A stretch of 32,693 nucleotides of DNA, taken from Verrucomicrobiota bacterium. Lineage in GTDB: Bacteria > Verrucomicrobiota > Verrucomicrobiia > Chthoniobacterales > Terrimicrobiaceae. Under the pieces are notes generated by a model, which was not told the DNA's origin, did not search any database, and was given only the letters and a program-made list of their open reading frames with translations. How positions within the stretch are numbered: position 1 is the stretch's first letter; each line of letters begins with the position of its first letter. The stretch is taken from assembly GCA_018970255.1 (NCBI GenBank), contig JAGWWS010000028.1, forward strand, positions 1-32,693, read 5' to 3'. Position numbers and translations under genes: made by a program. Below are positions 32,115 to 32,693 of the stretch, piece by piece.

Positions 32115-32693
32115 CTAAAGCTCCACGGTCTCCCCGATCGCAGGCAGCAACAATTCCAAACCCTGCCGCGCGAAAACCGCCTTCGCCGCCTCGGTGTCGA
32201 TTTCGATTGGCGGAAAAGTGTTGTAGTGCACGCCGACCACCACCGGCGCTCCGCAGAACTTCGCCGCGCGTGCCGCATCCGCGGCTCCCATCGTGAATGT
32301 GTCCCCGATCGGCAGCACCGCGAACCGCAGCTTGAACTCCTCCGCAATCAATTTCATGTCGAGCGTCAACCCGGTGTCGCCCGCGTAGTAAAAATTCCCC
32401 TCGCCGGTCTCGGCCACGAAACCCACCGGGTTCCCCCCATAGGTTCCATCCGGCAGCACGCTCGAGTGCACGGCATTGACGAGCTTCACCCGCACACCGC
32501 CCAGCTTCACGGAGCCCCCGTGGTTCATCCCGTGGGTCCCCTCAACGCCTTGCTTGCCGAGCCACTCGGCCACTTCGTAGTTCGCCACCACCCGCGCGCC
32601 GGTGCGCTTCGCGATATCCACCGCATCGGCGATGTGGTCCGCATGCCCGTGCGAAACCAAAATCGCATCGGCCGAAATCTTGGAAACATCCAC
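32115..32693 (-). CDS. UPF0173 metal-dependent hydrolase (partial, 5' end outside)
   Basis: The visible 192 residues belong to a metallo-beta-lactamase fold protein of the UPF0173 type. The metal motif SHGHADHIAD is near the start of the visible part, then FYYAGDTGLTLDM, LPIGDTFTMG and GVHYNTFPPIE. About 35-40 N-terminal residues, with the usual TWLGHA start, must lie beyond the window edge. An in-frame ATG at the edge is probably internal. The substrate of this family is not settled. The gene converges on queE. Confidence 0.93.
   Translation of the reverse strand: MDVSKISADAILVSHGHADHIADAVDIAKRTGARVVANYEVAEWLGKQGVEGTHGMNHGGSVKLGGVRVKLVNAVHSSVLPDGTYGGNPVGFVAETGEGNFYYAGDTGLTLDMKLIAEEFKLRFAVLPIGDTFTMGAADAARAAKFCGAPVVVGVHYNTFPPIEIDTEAAKAVFARQGLELLLPAIGETVEL

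Overview
The window reads as a GC-rich bacterial chromosome, most likely from the Verrucomicrobia. This rests on three things: a fused SecD-SecF with an adjacent yajC, a LexA operator of the form TGTTC-N4-GAACA (the type I recall being reported for Verrucomicrobia), and secreted proteins with GWI-type repeats and DSDGDG motifs. No marker gene here gives a firm taxonomic call. Positions 1-697 are the end of an rRNA operon: the 3' part of 23S, a spacer with two inverted repeats, 5S, and a very strong terminator.

From 836 to 6436 lies a small membrane protein, a 1300-residue Mrr-like nuclease/DEAH helicase ending in nine 71-residue tandem repeats, and a Phd/PIN toxin-antitoxin pair with a clear promoter-operator. 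From 6550 to 10264 come a SLOG-like protein, an orphan DNA methyltransferase, a YqgE/AlgH protein, and a translationally coupled minimal kinase and PP2C phosphatase. From 10278 to 16984 the content is mostly housekeeping: secDF and yajC (minus strand), a GPP34 protein, and a tightly packed plus-strand run of a YdcF-like protein, a glycosyltransferase, an adenosine deaminase-like enzyme and a YjbQ protein.

The most striking part is the SOS cluster at 16971-22931. lexA and a divergent 1344-residue gene flank an aquaporin-arsC operon. The large gene joins a complete, apparently active Y-family polymerase (DinB type) to a C-family replicative-type polymerase (DnaE type) in one reading frame. Both lexA and the fusion gene have a near-identical 18-bp LexA box directly touching the ATG. 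This looks like a one-polypeptide counterpart of the ImuB-DnaE2 mutagenesis cassette, but with a catalytically intact Y-family half. Immediately after its stop codon a small, AT-richer PIN toxin-antitoxin module is bracketed by 31-bp direct repeats, one of which is the 3' end of the fusion gene itself.

From 23716 to 28168 the region is accessory: a cytidylate kinase-like protein, two small overlapping genes, two secreted proteins, a gene-poor stretch with a REP-like hairpin and a coding relic, and a third PIN module. From 28283 onward there is a DUF2256 zinc-ribbon-like protein (48 residues) coupled to a photolyase-type FAD protein that lacks the usual N-terminal antenna domain. Then come an L,D-transpeptidase lipoprotein, an OsmC protein, queC and queE (queuosine precursor synthesis), and the C-terminal part of a UPF0173 metal-dependent hydrolase running off the window edge. 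All calls are from reading the sequence; no database search was run.
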